A stretch of 60,063 nucleotides of DNA from M55B112 sp040880545 (GCA_040880545.1 JBBDIE010000194.1:1-60063), one strand, 5' to 3'. Shown: positions 1 through 8,799, counted from the stretch's first letter. Translations and numbers: made by a program. Notes: generated by a model from the letters alone, not told the origin.

Positions 1-2
1 CC

Positions 3-39
3 AAAAACCGGTCCGGCTCAGGCCGGACCTTGGTTTTTT
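3..39. terminator. Hairpin terminator, probably bidirectional
   Basis: A perfect 8-bp stem (GGTCCGGC at 10-17, GCCGGACC at 22-29) has a four-base loop. It is flanked by an A-run on the left (3-7) and a T-run on the right (34-39), so it can terminate in either direction. The gene it serves lies outside the window on the left, or is the repeat region on the right. Confidence 0.75.
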
Positions 40-77
40 CTATTTAGGAAAAAAAAGAAAATGGGGGTGTTCCTGGC

Positions 78-403
78 AGGATTACTACGTGATCCTGGTA
101 AGGGGGGCAGTTCGAAAGAATCAAAACCTACATTTNNNNNNNNNNNNNNNNNNNNNNNNNNNNNNNNNNNNNNNNNNNNNNNNNNNNNNNNNNNNNNNNN
201 NNNNNNNNNNNNNNNNNNNNNNNNNNNNNNNNNNNCTCCCGTTGGTCGAAATGGGTTTTTTCATTTGGAGAGGCTTACAAAAGCGGGGGCAGGATTACTG
301 CGTGATCCTGGGAAGGGGGGCAGTTCGAAAGAATCAAAACCTACATTTCTCCCGTTGGTCGAAATGGGTTTTTTCATTTGGAGAGGCTTACAAAAGCGGG
401 GGC
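78..403. repeat. 113-bp structured tandem repeat, two visible units, interrupted by the gap
   Basis: Unit 2 is complete at 291-403. Unit 1 is split by the Ns: 58 bp at 78-135 and 55 bp at 236-290, which add up to exactly 113. The copies differ at two visible positions (TAC versus TGC in a hairpin loop; GTAAG versus GGAAG). Each unit can form a stem-loop AGGATTAC/GTGATCCT (291-298 with 302-309, one G-U pair) and another CCCGTT/AATGGG (351-356 with 363-368). The unit also carries GGTTTTTTCATTTGGAGA (367-384), the exact inverse of 414-431 beside the tRNA terminator. An open frame running through here crosses the Ns and is not believed to be coding. Function unknown; a structured RNA or an intergenic repeat family are both possible. 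Confidence 0.8.
136..235. other. Assembly gap of exactly 100 Ns
   Basis: The run is exactly 100 Ns, a common placeholder for unknown length. It begins after CTACATTT and ends before CTCCCG, which are directly contiguous in the intact second repeat unit (341-354). The true gap is therefore probably zero or a whole multiple of 113 bp. Confidence 0.95.
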
Positions 404-423
404 TTTTGACGCATCTCCAAATG

Positions 424-456
424 AAAAAACCGCCCAAGCTTTGCTTGTGCGGTTTT
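424..456 (-). terminator. Terminator of tRNA-Pro
   Basis: AAAACCGC (426-433) pairs with GCGGTTTT (449-456); an inner helix CAAGC/GCTTG and a TTT loop follow after one mismatch. On the minus strand the stem is followed by a T-run (424-429). It lies about 10 bp downstream of the tRNA 3' end, so it is the natural end of that transcript. Confidence 0.8.
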
Positions 457-466
457 CATTCTTTCG

Positions 467-541
467 TCGGGGTAGCAGGATTCGAACCTGCGACCCCCTG
501 CTCCCAAAGCAGGTGCGCTAGCCGGGCTGCGCTATACCCCG
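467..541 (-). tRNA. tRNA-Pro (anticodon TGG)
   Basis: On the minus strand the gene starts CGGGGTA, and the matching TACCCCG closes the 7-bp acceptor stem, with A as discriminator base. The anticodon stem CTGC/GCAG holds the loop TTTGGGA, giving anticodon TGG, which reads CCA and other proline codons. The T-arm has the usual GGTTCGAATCC. CCA is not encoded. A promoter lies at 593-600 and a terminator at 424-456, so it is transcribed alone with a leader of about 45 nt. Its 3' side faces the 113-bp repeat, a typical place for integration, although no integrase is visible. Confidence 0.95.
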
Positions 542-592
542 ATAAATTTGACATAAGAGGCAAGGCATGTCTGCCTTTGCATTTTCGCGTTG

Positions 593-600
593 CAAATGTA
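593..600 (-). promoter_or_regulatory. -7 promoter element for tRNA-Pro
   Basis: On the minus strand this reads TACATTTG, an exact match to the Bacteroidota -7 consensus TAnnTTTG. A TGTG that resembles the -33 TTTG lies 20 bp further upstream (621-624). Transcription would start near 587, giving a leader of about 45 nt with a small GCAAAGGCA/TGCCTTGC stem before the tRNA. Confidence 0.6.
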
Positions 601-790
601 GAAAAATTTCCCGATTACCACACATGAACCCTGAAAACAATTCGCTATCGTTAAGCCATTGCATGTTTTGCCTCTTTGTATAATTAGCCTCTTCCCGATT
701 TTTCCTCACCTAATCCGAACCAAAGCCAAAATTTTTCGTTAAACTTATGTTTTTTAACACACAACTTACACGAACTAAAAGCTGATTTCT

Positions 791-2701
791 ATGAGCAACT
801 ACCACATCAAACATCTTGAAGAGTACTTCCAGGTATACAGAAAATCAATCACCGAACCTGAAAACTTCTGGGAAGAGATTGCCGAGGAACACTTCCTATG
901 GCACAAACGGTGGAACAAGGTGCTGGAGTGGGATTTTAAAAAGCCGGAGGTAAAATGGTTCCAGGGGGCACAGCTCAATGTGGCGGAGAACTGCCTCGAC
1001 CGGCACCTGCGTACCAAAGGCGACAAGAACGCCATAATATTCGAACCCAACGATCCTTCCCAGGAGACCGAATACATTACCTATTACCAGTTGCACGACA
1101 GGGTCTGTAAGTTTGCAAACGTCCTCAAAGATGAGGGAATTCAAAAGGGCGACAGGGTATGTATCTACATGCCAATGATCCCCGATCTTGCAGTGGCACT
1201 GCTGGCATGTGCCCGTATAGGCGCCATCCATTCGGTTGTCTTTGCCGGATTTTCCGCAACCGCCCTGGCCACAAGAATCAACGACAGTGATTGTAAGATG
1301 GTCATCACTTCCGATGGGTCCTACAGGGGGGACAAAACAATTGACCTGAAAGGGATCGTGGATGAAGCCCTGGAGAAGACATCCTGCGTTGAAACGGTAC
1401 TCGTGGCAAAACGTATCAACTCGGAAATTAACATGAAAGAGGGCCGCGACAAATGGCTGCAGCCGCTGCTGGACAAATCACACCAACATTGCAGCCTCGA
1501 AATCGTGAACGCCGAGGATCCTCTGTTCATTCTTTACACATCGGGCTCCACGGGTATGCCAAAAGGAATGGTACATACCAACGCCGGATATATGGTGTAC
1601 ACCGCTTTCACATTTAAGAATATCTTCCAGTACAACGAGGACGATGTCTATTGGTGTACCGCCGATATCGGGTGGATCACCGGCCACAGCTACATCGTAT
1701 ACGGACCCCTGGCCAACGGTGCCACTACCCTGATGTATGAAGGGGTTCCCAACCACCCCCACTTCGGCCGCTTCTGGGAAATCGTGGAAAAACACAAAGT
1801 TAACCAGCTCTATACTGCACCAACCGTAATCCGTGCCCTGGCAAAACAGGACCTGGAACATGTGGAGAAATATGACCTGTCTTCCCTCAAAGTGTTGGGT
1901 ACCGTAGGAGAACCTATCAACGAAGATGCATGGCACTGGTACAACGACAACATCGGTAAAAAGAAAAGCCCCATCGTCGATACCTGGTGGCAAACCGAAA
2001 CCGGGGGAATCATGATCTCTCCCATTCCCTTTACAACCCCCACAAAACCTACCTATGCAACGCTTCCTCTGCCAGGGGTGCAGCCGGTTCTGCTGGATGA
2101 TGAAAAAAATGAAATTACAGGCAACCAGGTCAACGGAAACCTGTGCATTAAATTTCCGTGGCCTGCCATCGCAAGGACCATCTGGGGGAATCATGATCGC
2201 TTCCGGGATACCTACTTCTCACAGTTCGAAGACCACTATTTCACAGGCGATGGCGCTTTCCGCGATGAGGTGGGGTATTACAGGATCACCGGACGCGTTG
2301 ATGACGTGATTATCGTCTCGGGCCACAACCTCGGGACGGCGCCCATCGAAGATGCCATTAATGAACATCCCGCGGTGGTGGAATCGGCCATTGTTGGTTA
2401 CCCCCATGAAATAAAGGGTTTTGCTCTCTATGGATTTGTAATTCTCAAAGGTACGGGCGAATCGAGGGTACACGATAATGTGCGGAAGGAGATCAATCAG
2501 ATCATTGCCGAACATATCGGTCCCATCGCAAAACTGGACAAGATTCAGTTTACCAAAGGGCTTCCGAAAACTCGTTCAGGAAAGATCATGCGGCGCATTC
2601 TTCGTAAAGTTGCCGAAAATGATGTGTCCGACCTGGGCGATACATCCACCCTGCTCAACCCCGAAGTGGTGGAGGATATTATCGAAAATGCGATCCACTA
2701 A
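791..2701 (+). CDS. acs: Acetyl-CoA synthetase (acetate--CoA ligase, AMP-forming)
   Basis: Activates acetate to acetyl-CoA by way of acetyl-AMP in the cytoplasm, letting the cell use or recycle acetate. At 636 residues it is slightly shorter than E. coli Acs (652). The adenylation P-loop YTSGSTGMPKGMVH is at about 249-262, WWQTETGG marks the adenylate site, TGDGAFRDEVGYY and GRVDDVIIVSGHNLG form the hinge region, and SGKIMRR near 597 holds the C-terminal catalytic lysine. The family's usual GHRLGTAEIE is here GHNLGTAPIE. The start ATG follows a T-rich leader with no clear Shine-Dalgarno, which is normal for Bacteroidota. It stands alone; its stop codon overlaps the stop of the convergent peptidase gene. 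Propionate is a possible alternative substrate. Confidence 0.93.
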   Translation: MSNYHIKHLEEYFQVYRKSITEPENFWEEIAEEHFLWHKRWNKVLEWDFKKPEVKWFQGAQLNVAENCLDRHLRTKGDKNAIIFEPNDPSQETEYITYYQLHDRVCKFANVLKDEGIQKGDRVCIYMPMIPDLAVALLACARIGAIHSVVFAGFSATALATRINDSDCKMVITSDGSYRGDKTIDLKGIVDEALEKTSCVETVLVAKRINSEINMKEGRDKWLQPLLDKSHQHCSLEIVNAEDPLFILYTSGSTGMPKGMVHTNAGYMVYTAFTFKNIFQYNEDDVYWCTADIGWITGHSYIVYGPLANGATTLMYEGVPNHPHFGRFWEIVEKHKVNQLYTAPTVIRALAKQDLEHVEKYDLSSLKVLGTVGEPINEDAWHWYNDNIGKKKSPIVDTWWQTETGGIMISPIPFTTPTKPTYATLPLPGVQPVLLDDEKNEITGNQVNGNLCIKFPWPAIARTIWGNHDRFRDTYFSQFEDHYFTGDGAFRDEVGYYRITGRVDDVIIVSGHNLGTAPIEDAINEHPAVVESAIVGYPHEIKGFALYGFVILKGTGESRVHDNVRKEINQIIAEHIGPIAKLDKIQFTKGLPKTRSGKIMRRILRKVAENDVSDLGDTSTLLNPEVVEDIIENAIH

Positions 2702-5457
2702 TCACCCGTGTAGGGTACACCGCTACTGATCCATTCCGGTGCAGGCGTTCCCTTCAGGTAATGGTCCATGTACTCCTTGAATTTTATGCTGTAATCCAGC
2801 TTATTGGCATATTTTTTAAGATGGTGCGGCTCACCCCTGTACTGCAGAAATACACATTCCTTTTCCAGCCTCCGCATGGCCAGGTACAGTTCTATTCCCT
2901 GGTACCAGGGTACAGCCTCGTCTTCATCCCCGAATGCAATAAGTAACGGGGTGTTGATCCTGTCGGCATAAAATAAGGGTGAATTTTCAATGTACTTGTC
3001 GCGCATTTCCCACAAACTACCGCCTATCCTGCTCTGCGATTTTTCATACTGAAACTGGCGTGCCAACCCCGTCCCCCAACGGATGCCTCCATAAGCAGAG
3101 GTCATATTCGATACCGGAGCCCCTGCAATGGCACAGGCAAACATATCCGTCTGCGTGATCACAAAAGCGGTCTGATAACCGCTCCAGGAATGTCCGTGCA
3201 ACGCTATGGCATCCGGATCGGCCACACCCAACTCTATGAGCTTCTGTACACCCGGTACAAGGCACTTGGTTGCCGAATAGCCGGGACTGCCTATATCAAA
3301 ACGAATATCCGGTAGGAATATAGCGTAATCATTACTGGTATAAAAAGGATAACAGGGCCTGTGATTTATGGCCATATTCGGAAATTCATACATCTGGTCC
3401 GTGAAAAATCGGTAATAATAAACCAAAACCGGGTACTGCTTGCCCTCTTCATAATTCCCCGGCTTGATCAGAACCCCCTGTATCCTTCTTCCATCCAAAG
3501 ATAACCAGTCGATCAGTTCCGGTTCTCCCCAGGCAAAATTGCTCACCTGTGGATTCAGATTCGTTATTTTAGCGGGCTTCCTGAATTGCATACCAGTTAC
3601 CCACAAATCAGGAAATTCACCATAGGATTCCCTTGAAAACAGTACCTTATCCGCATCTTTTGCCCTGGCTCTTACTGTGTATTTCATTGGCTCCTCAACC
3701 AGTCGCTTTACACCAGAAATGCCAGCTTTCATGCCATAAACACCGGTATGTTTCTTTTCATCGTGGTAGGCCGAAAGCAAAAGATCTTCGCCCTTATCCA
3801 GAAAATCTATCTCCCTGTCGAGATTTCTAACCCGGAATATAATTTCTGAGCCTCTCCCCGCTCCCTCTGTCACACAAACCGGTTCCCCACCAGAAGTATA
3901 AAACAGCCAAATATCATACTTATCATAGATCATTACAGCTTCAGATCCGCCGATCCAGCCCGCGGTTCCATAGCCCGGCACCGATGCCGGGTAATCCCAA
4001 TCTTCATTACTGAATGAAACATGCAGATCTGCTGTAAGATTAACTGCCTCACTATTGCGGGTATTCATCAGGTACCAGTCGCCTTCCTTGTAATATACCA
4101 GGAACTTACCGTCGGGAGAAAGCTGAATGGTATGCTGCTGTTCGCGGAGGATCAACCGCTTATCTCCCGTAACGGCATCCACAAGGTAATAATCGTTGTA
4201 TCGCCCGTCCCAGGTTACTTTTTTCGAATATGGCAGATCCGAATACCCAACCAGGTATCTCTCCGTTTCCGCCACCTGGATTCCCGGCATCAACGAATCG
4301 GCCAACGCAACAAATCTTTGATCTTCCGGGTAGTATACACCGGTATAGGTCCGGTCCTTCTCGTTTTTCCATCGTTTCTTCTGGTTGGAATTGATATACG
4401 GATCATCCCAATGCCATACATCCACTTCCCGTTTGGTAAGTATTTTTTCCGTATCAAAAAGATCAATCACCGTATCCAGTTTCTCTTCATCCTTTACTGA
4501 AATCTCCCGTGATGGCTTTATCCCAAGAAATAACCGTTTACCGTCTTTGGACCACTGTAATTTATTGGTATGGTACACCTTCCACCCCTCCGAAAGATCA
4601 CTGTCTGCCAGAACCTGTACAGCAGTTTTATCACCCGGGATCCATGTGTATAACTGCGCTTCAACCTTCTTCTCCTTCTCCCCGTAACTCCCTGCCAGAA
4701 AAGCCAGCGTACCCTGTTTATTGTTCCAGGAAATACAATCTGCCCAAATATTACTGTCGGCATAAACCGGGAAAAGTTCACCCGGAGAATCTGTAAGGTC
4801 AGAAATATATAGTCCATTGCTTTCACCCGTTGAATCCTTGACGAATAGCGCCAGATGACCGGAAATACTATCCATGGAATAACTCACCACAAAGGGATAT
4901 TCGTAAATCTTACCCGAGGAAAGCGACATAATTTGCAGGTCGGTACCAAACGTCCTATTCTTTTTATCTCCCTTGCCGTTCTTGTCATCTGCTTCATCCT
5001 CTCCACTATGATATAATAACCATTCACTGCTGTTGGAAAAGGAGAAGGACTTTATACGTTCAACTGTTTTCTGCTCCCCGGAAGCCAGGTTCAGCAGTGC
5101 CATCCCGCTTCCTGGCCCTTTTTTTTCATCCTTTTTCTTTTTTTCAAGCTCCTCCGCCGGTTCAACTTTTACAGCCGCCACCCATTTACTGTCTGATGAT
5201 ATCGAAGGTTTATCTGCTGTGGGAATAGAATGTTCAATCTTCCCATCGGTAGAATGAACTTTCACTTCAGGATCACCCCTGTCTGGAACCGCCGCATATA
5301 CAACCCAGTTACCGTCGTCGGATATGGCTGCAGCACTGATACTTCTGAATTTCATGATGTCTGTAAACGAAAGAGACAACTTCTCCTGGGAACGTATAGA
5401 AGCTGTCAACAGGAATAATGACAGGGTTACCAACAACAATTCCTTCAAATTTTTCAT
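2698..5457 (-). CDS. Secreted S9-family (prolyl oligopeptidase) serine peptidase
   Basis: A 919-residue exported peptidase. Residues 1-23 are a signal peptide ending in SIRSQ. The long middle part, rich in WV/LL-aspartate repeats, looks like the beta-propeller gate of S9 enzymes, and the C-terminal third is the alpha/beta hydrolase. The nucleophile serine lies in GHSWSGYQ (about residue 756), the acidic residue in FGDEDEAVPW and the histidine in RGEPHHLKK. A charged run, EELEKKKKDEKK, interrupts the propeller near residue 105. The likely role is cleavage of peptides after proline or similar residues in the periplasm or at the surface. The gene is monocistronic and convergent with acs; their stop codons overlap (TAG at 2698-2700 and TAA at 2699-2701). 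The exact S9 subfamily cannot be set without a tree. Confidence 0.88.
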   Translation of the reverse strand: MKNLKELLLVTLSLFLLTASIRSQEKLSLSFTDIMKFRSISAAAISDDGNWVVYAAVPDRGDPEVKVHSTDGKIEHSIPTADKPSISSDSKWVAAVKVEPAEELEKKKKDEKKGPGSGMALLNLASGEQKTVERIKSFSFSNSSEWLLYHSGEDEADDKNGKGDKKNRTFGTDLQIMSLSSGKIYEYPFVVSYSMDSISGHLALFVKDSTGESNGLYISDLTDSPGELFPVYADSNIWADCISWNNKQGTLAFLAGSYGEKEKKVEAQLYTWIPGDKTAVQVLADSDLSEGWKVYHTNKLQWSKDGKRLFLGIKPSREISVKDEEKLDTVIDLFDTEKILTKREVDVWHWDDPYINSNQKKRWKNEKDRTYTGVYYPEDQRFVALADSLMPGIQVAETERYLVGYSDLPYSKKVTWDGRYNDYYLVDAVTGDKRLILREQQHTIQLSPDGKFLVYYKEGDWYLMNTRNSEAVNLTADLHVSFSNEDWDYPASVPGYGTAGWIGGSEAVMIYDKYDIWLFYTSGGEPVCVTEGAGRGSEIIFRVRNLDREIDFLDKGEDLLLSAYHDEKKHTGVYGMKAGISGVKRLVEEPMKYTVRARAKDADKVLFSRESYGEFPDLWVTGMQFRKPAKITNLNPQVSNFAWGEPELIDWLSLDGRRIQGVLIKPGNYEEGKQYPVLVYYYRFFTDQMYEFPNMAINHRPCYPFYTSNDYAIFLPDIRFDIGSPGYSATKCLVPGVQKLIELGVADPDAIALHGHSWSGYQTAFVITQTDMFACAIAGAPVSNMTSAYGGIRWGTGLARQFQYEKSQSRIGGSLWEMRDKYIENSPLFYADRINTPLLIAFGDEDEAVPWYQGIELYLAMRRLEKECVFLQYRGEPHHLKKYANKLDYSIKFKEYMDHYLKGTPAPEWISSGVPYTGD

Positions 5458-5659
5458 GGTGATCAGGGTTAATTACCATGCAATTTAATAAACTCGGCGA
5501 AAATAATCGGGCATTGAATGGCCCCGGGATGCACAATTAACATTCCATGCCTGGTTTTAACATAAATGGAGTTAAACACAACGCTCACTACTGTAAGGGA
5601 CCAGCAGGAATGAAGGGGTTAATCAATGTTTAATGTGCTGTCGTAAAACAGCTTTTACC

Positions 5660-5667
5660 TATATTTG
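5660..5667 (+). promoter_or_regulatory. -7 promoter element of the ChaN-like gene
   Basis: TATATTTG matches TAnnTTTG exactly. Transcription should start near 5673, which places a TTG at 5665 inside the promoter and makes the ATGs at 5689 or 5692 the credible translation starts. GGAGGA directly precedes ATG 5689. Confidence 0.6.
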
Positions 5668-5688
5668 CATAAATCTAACTGTGGAGGA

Positions 5689-6561
5689 ATGATGCAAAAT
5701 AAGAAGTTTGTATATATACTAATTGGATTATTGCTGGTTTTTGCTGAAACAGCGGCCCAGAAAAATGCATACAACCTGTTCAACGATAAAGGCAGGGAAA
5801 CCAGGTACGAAAGGATGGTTAAAACCTGTATGAAAGCCGATGTGATCCTGTTTGGAGAGCTGCATAACAATCCCATATCACACTGGATGCAATACGAGCT
5901 TACTAAGGACCTGCTTGCAGATGAGCGGATCAACCTGGTGCTGGGCGCTGAAATGTTCGAAACAGACGGACAATTAATCCTGGATGAATATTTTTCGGGC
6001 ATCATTACCCGGGAAAAATTTGAGGATGAAATGCGATTGTGGAATAATTACGGGACCGATTATAAACCACTGGTTGAAATTGCAAAAGATAGTGGTTTGA
6101 AATTTATCGCTACGAATATTCCCCGACGGTATGCCAATGTGGTGTATAAACTTGGACTGGATACGCTGAACAGCCTTTCCGACCTGGCAAAATCATATAT
6201 GATGCCGTTACCGCTGATCTACGATACTTCCCTGCCAGGTTACAGCAACCTTGAAGGTGGTGAGATGATGGACCATGGAAGTCCGAATTTCAGGGACTCC
6301 CAGGCCATTAAGGATGCTACAATGGCCTATTTTATACTGAAAAACCTTCAGCGGGGCGAAACATTTCTCCACTTTAATGGCGTATATCACTCCAATAATT
6401 ATGAAGGCATCGGTTATTTTCTGAAAAAACTCGCCCCCGATCTCCAGGTGATTACAATCAGTACGGTTTCGCAGAAAGATGTATCAAAACTGGAGGAAGA
6501 AAATGAGGAAAAGGCCGATTTTATGATAGCAGTACCCGAAAGCATGACAAAAACAAACTAG
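5689..6561 (+). CDS. ChaN-like (TIKI/ChaN superfamily) envelope protein
   Basis: About 290 residues with an N-terminal signal peptide (KKFVYILIGLLLVFAETAAQ). The core matches the ChaN family by eye: ADVILFGELHNNPISHWMQ with the conserved GE-H, then LGAEMFETDGQ, a long helical middle part, IATNIPRRYANVV, and near the end FLHFNGVYHSNNYEGIGY with conserved histidines. ChaN proteins are haem-binding lipoproteins tied to iron uptake, and the wider superfamily includes metal-dependent proteases. No lipobox cysteine is seen, so this copy is probably periplasmic. The start is chosen from the promoter position, not from the longer frame beginning with TTG at 5665. A possible hairpin (AGTAC/GTACT) follows the stop. 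Confidence 0.82.
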   Translation: MMQNKKFVYILIGLLLVFAETAAQKNAYNLFNDKGRETRYERMVKTCMKADVILFGELHNNPISHWMQYELTKDLLADERINLVLGAEMFETDGQLILDEYFSGIITREKFEDEMRLWNNYGTDYKPLVEIAKDSGLKFIATNIPRRYANVVYKLGLDTLNSLSDLAKSYMMPLPLIYDTSLPGYSNLEGGEMMDHGSPNFRDSQAIKDATMAYFILKNLQRGETFLHFNGVYHSNNYEGIGYFLKKLAPDLQVITISTVSQKDVSKLEEENEEKADFMIAVPESMTKTN

Positions 6562-6658
6562 TACATGGCAGGTTCTCGAATAAGAACGGGACAAGTACTG
6601 CTCATGATAGTTTCTTTTCGTGCTCTGCAACCATGATAACGGAAATTATGGACAGATA

Positions 6659-7975
6659 CTAATTCACTTTTAGTATAACCCTTCTGTATTGCTTCAAAAC
6701 AGGACTACCGTTATCAGAGACTATCAGAATAAGATGAATTTCTTTACCGGTGGCATCACCGGGAACTTTTACCTCTATTTTATTACCCGAATTCTCGTCA
6801 ACAGGTATTTCATTTGGATATGGATTATCGCCTGCAAACTGGTAGTGCCACCAGTTAAAGGAGAGCTCATCACCGTCTGGATCGGTAGCTTTCACTTTTA
6901 ATTTCACCTTCCCGCCAGGTTTCACTTCCAAAACGTCCGGAGGAGATCGCTTTATTTCAGGATAATGATTCGCTTTTTCATAACTTTCCACGCACCAATC
7001 CATCCTGGCCGCAAAGTCATTTTGAATATCCGGCAGCCAGATCCATTGCCCATGAAGCCTGTCACCGTCATCGATTGCATCACTGAAGTAATTGTTTCCG
7101 TTATTCTTCATGAAACGTCCGCCCCATCCTCCCCAAGTGGGATTTTGTTCAGCGCTCAGTCCGTTTCCAATGAGATGAAAAAATGAGGGTGAATCCCCCT
7201 CACTGAAATAACTCTGTGCATAGGTGGCACCCAGTGGACCGTGTCCTGTTTTTACATTTTCTGTGGTCCAGTCATTATGAAAAATGTAATGATCAGAATA
7301 GGGATGTCCCTCATGCTGGTAATTTAAAGCTGTAAACTGATGACACTGGATATAAAATAAATTTGGAAACCGCTCCCTGATCATCCTGGCCGTACTATCC
7401 TGATCTGCAATGGCATATATTTTTAATTTACCATGCGCATAATCCAACTCTTCCTTACTCAGTTCCTTCTCCATGATCGCCAGCGCCTGGGCAATTGTGT
7501 TTGTACCTCCCCAGGCCTGCACCCATACCGGACGAGGGTCGTTATCCAGCAGTACCCGGATTATGTGCCTTGCACCATCCGATTCAAGCGGCCCAGCATA
7601 ATGAAGAAATTCTTCATCCATATTACCTGCATATACTACCTCCTTCAACGCTTCTGGCGTGGGGTATCCGTCCCGGTGAAGCAGGATGTTATCCCGCACC
7701 TTTGCCCATTCTTCAATGGCATCCTGCATCCATACCGTTCCATGCCCATGCCTTTGCCATTTTGAATTTCCATAGATCAATCCCTCTGTTTGAAATTCAT
7801 CGGTATACATAAGATACCTGACAAAGGAGGTTTTATCATCGATCTCTCCGTCAGTTGTTACTATAACCCTGGGGCTGTCATTATAATGAGCTGAGGTCTG
7901 CCCCATACACGATGACTGGAGGATCAGGGTAATTAGCAGAAGCCCCATAACTCTATTGAAAGTAGCTTTTCTCAT
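6659..7975 (-). CDS. DUF1593 secreted protein (nucleoside-hydrolase-like fold)
   Basis: A 438-residue exported protein. The N-terminal half resembles DUF1593, a family related in fold to nucleoside hydrolases: RVIVTTDGEIDDKTSFVRYL carries the aspartate cluster that binds calcium in that fold, followed by ARHIIRVLLDNDPRPVWVQAWGGTNT. The C-terminal part (about 350-438; DPDGDELSFNWWHYQF) is an Ig-like domain that usually accompanies it. Homologues occur in polysaccharide-using bacteria, but the reaction is not established. The start at ATG 7975 is preferred over the longer frame from 8044 because the signal peptide begins there (MRKATFNRVMGLLLITL, ending SSCMGQ). It diverges from the methyltransferase gene, and the CRP-like site at 8050 lies between them. 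Confidence 0.82.
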   Translation of the reverse strand: MRKATFNRVMGLLLITLILQSSCMGQTSAHYNDSPRVIVTTDGEIDDKTSFVRYLMYTDEFQTEGLIYGNSKWQRHGHGTVWMQDAIEEWAKVRDNILLHRDGYPTPEALKEVVYAGNMDEEFLHYAGPLESDGARHIIRVLLDNDPRPVWVQAWGGTNTIAQALAIMEKELSKEELDYAHGKLKIYAIADQDSTARMIRERFPNLFYIQCHQFTALNYQHEGHPYSDHYIFHNDWTTENVKTGHGPLGATYAQSYFSEGDSPSFFHLIGNGLSAEQNPTWGGWGGRFMKNNGNNYFSDAIDDGDRLHGQWIWLPDIQNDFAARMDWCVESYEKANHYPEIKRSPPDVLEVKPGGKVKLKVKATDPDGDELSFNWWHYQFAGDNPYPNEIPVDENSGNKIEVKVPGDATGKEIHLILIVSDNGSPVLKQYRRVILKVN

Positions 7976-8049
7976 AAAAATTGGTGTAGATTTATTGTCC
8001 GGTTCAGTAAATATAATCATTTCAGGGGAGTTATAGACAGCCACTCCTA

Positions 8050-8065
8050 TGTGACTTTCATCACA
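8050..8065. promoter_or_regulatory. CRP/FNR-family operator, perfect palindrome
   Basis: TGTGACTTTCATCACA is TGTGA-N6-TCACA, the exact core consensus known for CRP. Its centre is about 42 bp upstream of the start predicted from the -7 element at 8087-8094, the classical position for an activator touching RNA polymerase. The same core with one change recurs at 8800. It could also act on the divergent DUF1593 gene. The regulator itself is not in this window. Confidence 0.65.
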
Positions 8066-8086
8066 GTGTACCTTTATAAAATCACC

Positions 8087-8094
8087 TATTTTTG
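8087..8094 (+). promoter_or_regulatory. -7 promoter element of the methyltransferase gene
   Basis: TATTTTTG matches TAnnTTTG exactly. No -33 TTTG is present at the usual distance, which fits a promoter that relies on the activator site at 8050-8065. The predicted start is near 8100, just before ATG 8107. Confidence 0.6.
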
Positions 8095-8106
8095 CCCTTC
8101 ATTTAA

Positions 8107-8778
8107 ATGATAAATATGGCACAGAAAATATATACCGACTCAAAAGTTGAACTCTCACCCGTAGTTGCGCGGCATTATGATAAGATCATGAATGCTATCT
8201 CGTTAGGTAAGTATAACCACTTTATCAAAAGAGCTGTGCAGAATATGGACATTCAAAGCGGTGACCAGATTCTTGACCTGGGTTGCGGAACAGGAAAAAA
8301 TGGTGCGCTGATGGCTCAGTATATAGGTGCGGAAGGAAAAATTACAGGAGTTGACCTCTCCCCCGAAATGGAAAAGCAGTTTCTTCAAAAACACGGAACC
8401 GATGAACGGTTTGATTTCAGAAGAGAACGGGTGGATATCCCATTTGACCTGGAAAAACGTTACGACAAAGTGCTCATCAGCTTTGTAATACATGGGTTTC
8501 CCCATGAGGTTAGGGAGTCGTTGCTGAAAAATGCATACAACCACCTGAAACCTGGCGGGGAACTGATGATCCTCGATTATGCAGAGTTTAACATGGTTGA
8601 AATGCCACAGTTTCATCGCTTTGTATTCACTACGGTGGAATGTAAATATGCATTCGATTTTATTGCACGCGAATGGAAATCCATCCTGGCGCAATTTGGA
8701 TTTACTGAAATCAGTGAACAATTTTACTTCAGAAATTATGCAAGGTTGTTAAAAGGGAAAAAGGGAAACAAAAAATAA
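8107..8778 (+). CDS. Class I SAM-dependent methyltransferase
   Basis: A cytoplasmic methyltransferase of 223 residues. Motif I is LDLGCGTGKNG (about 56-66), the acidic residue that binds the SAM ribose is in ITGVDLSPEM, and the post-motif region has LKPGGELMILDYAEF. The overall pattern, with KYNHFIKRAV before motif I, resembles UbiE/MenG-type and related small-molecule methyltransferases, but the substrate cannot be read from sequence. ATG 8116 (MAQKIYT) is an alternative start that would give a more normal leader length. The gene sits 66 bp before a thioredoxin-like gene, followed by thioredoxin reductase; matching CRP-like sites precede the first two genes, so a shared redox or oxygen-responsive role is a reasonable guess. 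Confidence 0.85.
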   Translation: MINMAQKIYTDSKVELSPVVARHYDKIMNAISLGKYNHFIKRAVQNMDIQSGDQILDLGCGTGKNGALMAQYIGAEGKITGVDLSPEMEKQFLQKHGTDERFDFRRERVDIPFDLEKRYDKVLISFVIHGFPHEVRESLLKNAYNHLKPGGELMILDYAEFNMVEMPQFHRFVFTTVECKYAFDFIAREWKSILAQFGFTEISEQFYFRNYARLLKGKKGNKK

Positions 8779-8799
8779 TATAAGTCGCAGGCTTTGTCA

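Noticed and set aside
78..403. CRISPR array
   Set aside because: The unit is 113 bp and directly tandem, with no spacers, and no cas gene is present.
61..627. Long open frame through the tandem repeat and the Ns
   Set aside because: It is open only because Ns are not stops. It crosses the gap, the terminator and the tRNA antisense.
1478..2194. 238-codon frame antisense to acs
   Set aside because: It is a shadow of acs codon structure; acs has complete family motifs on the plus strand.
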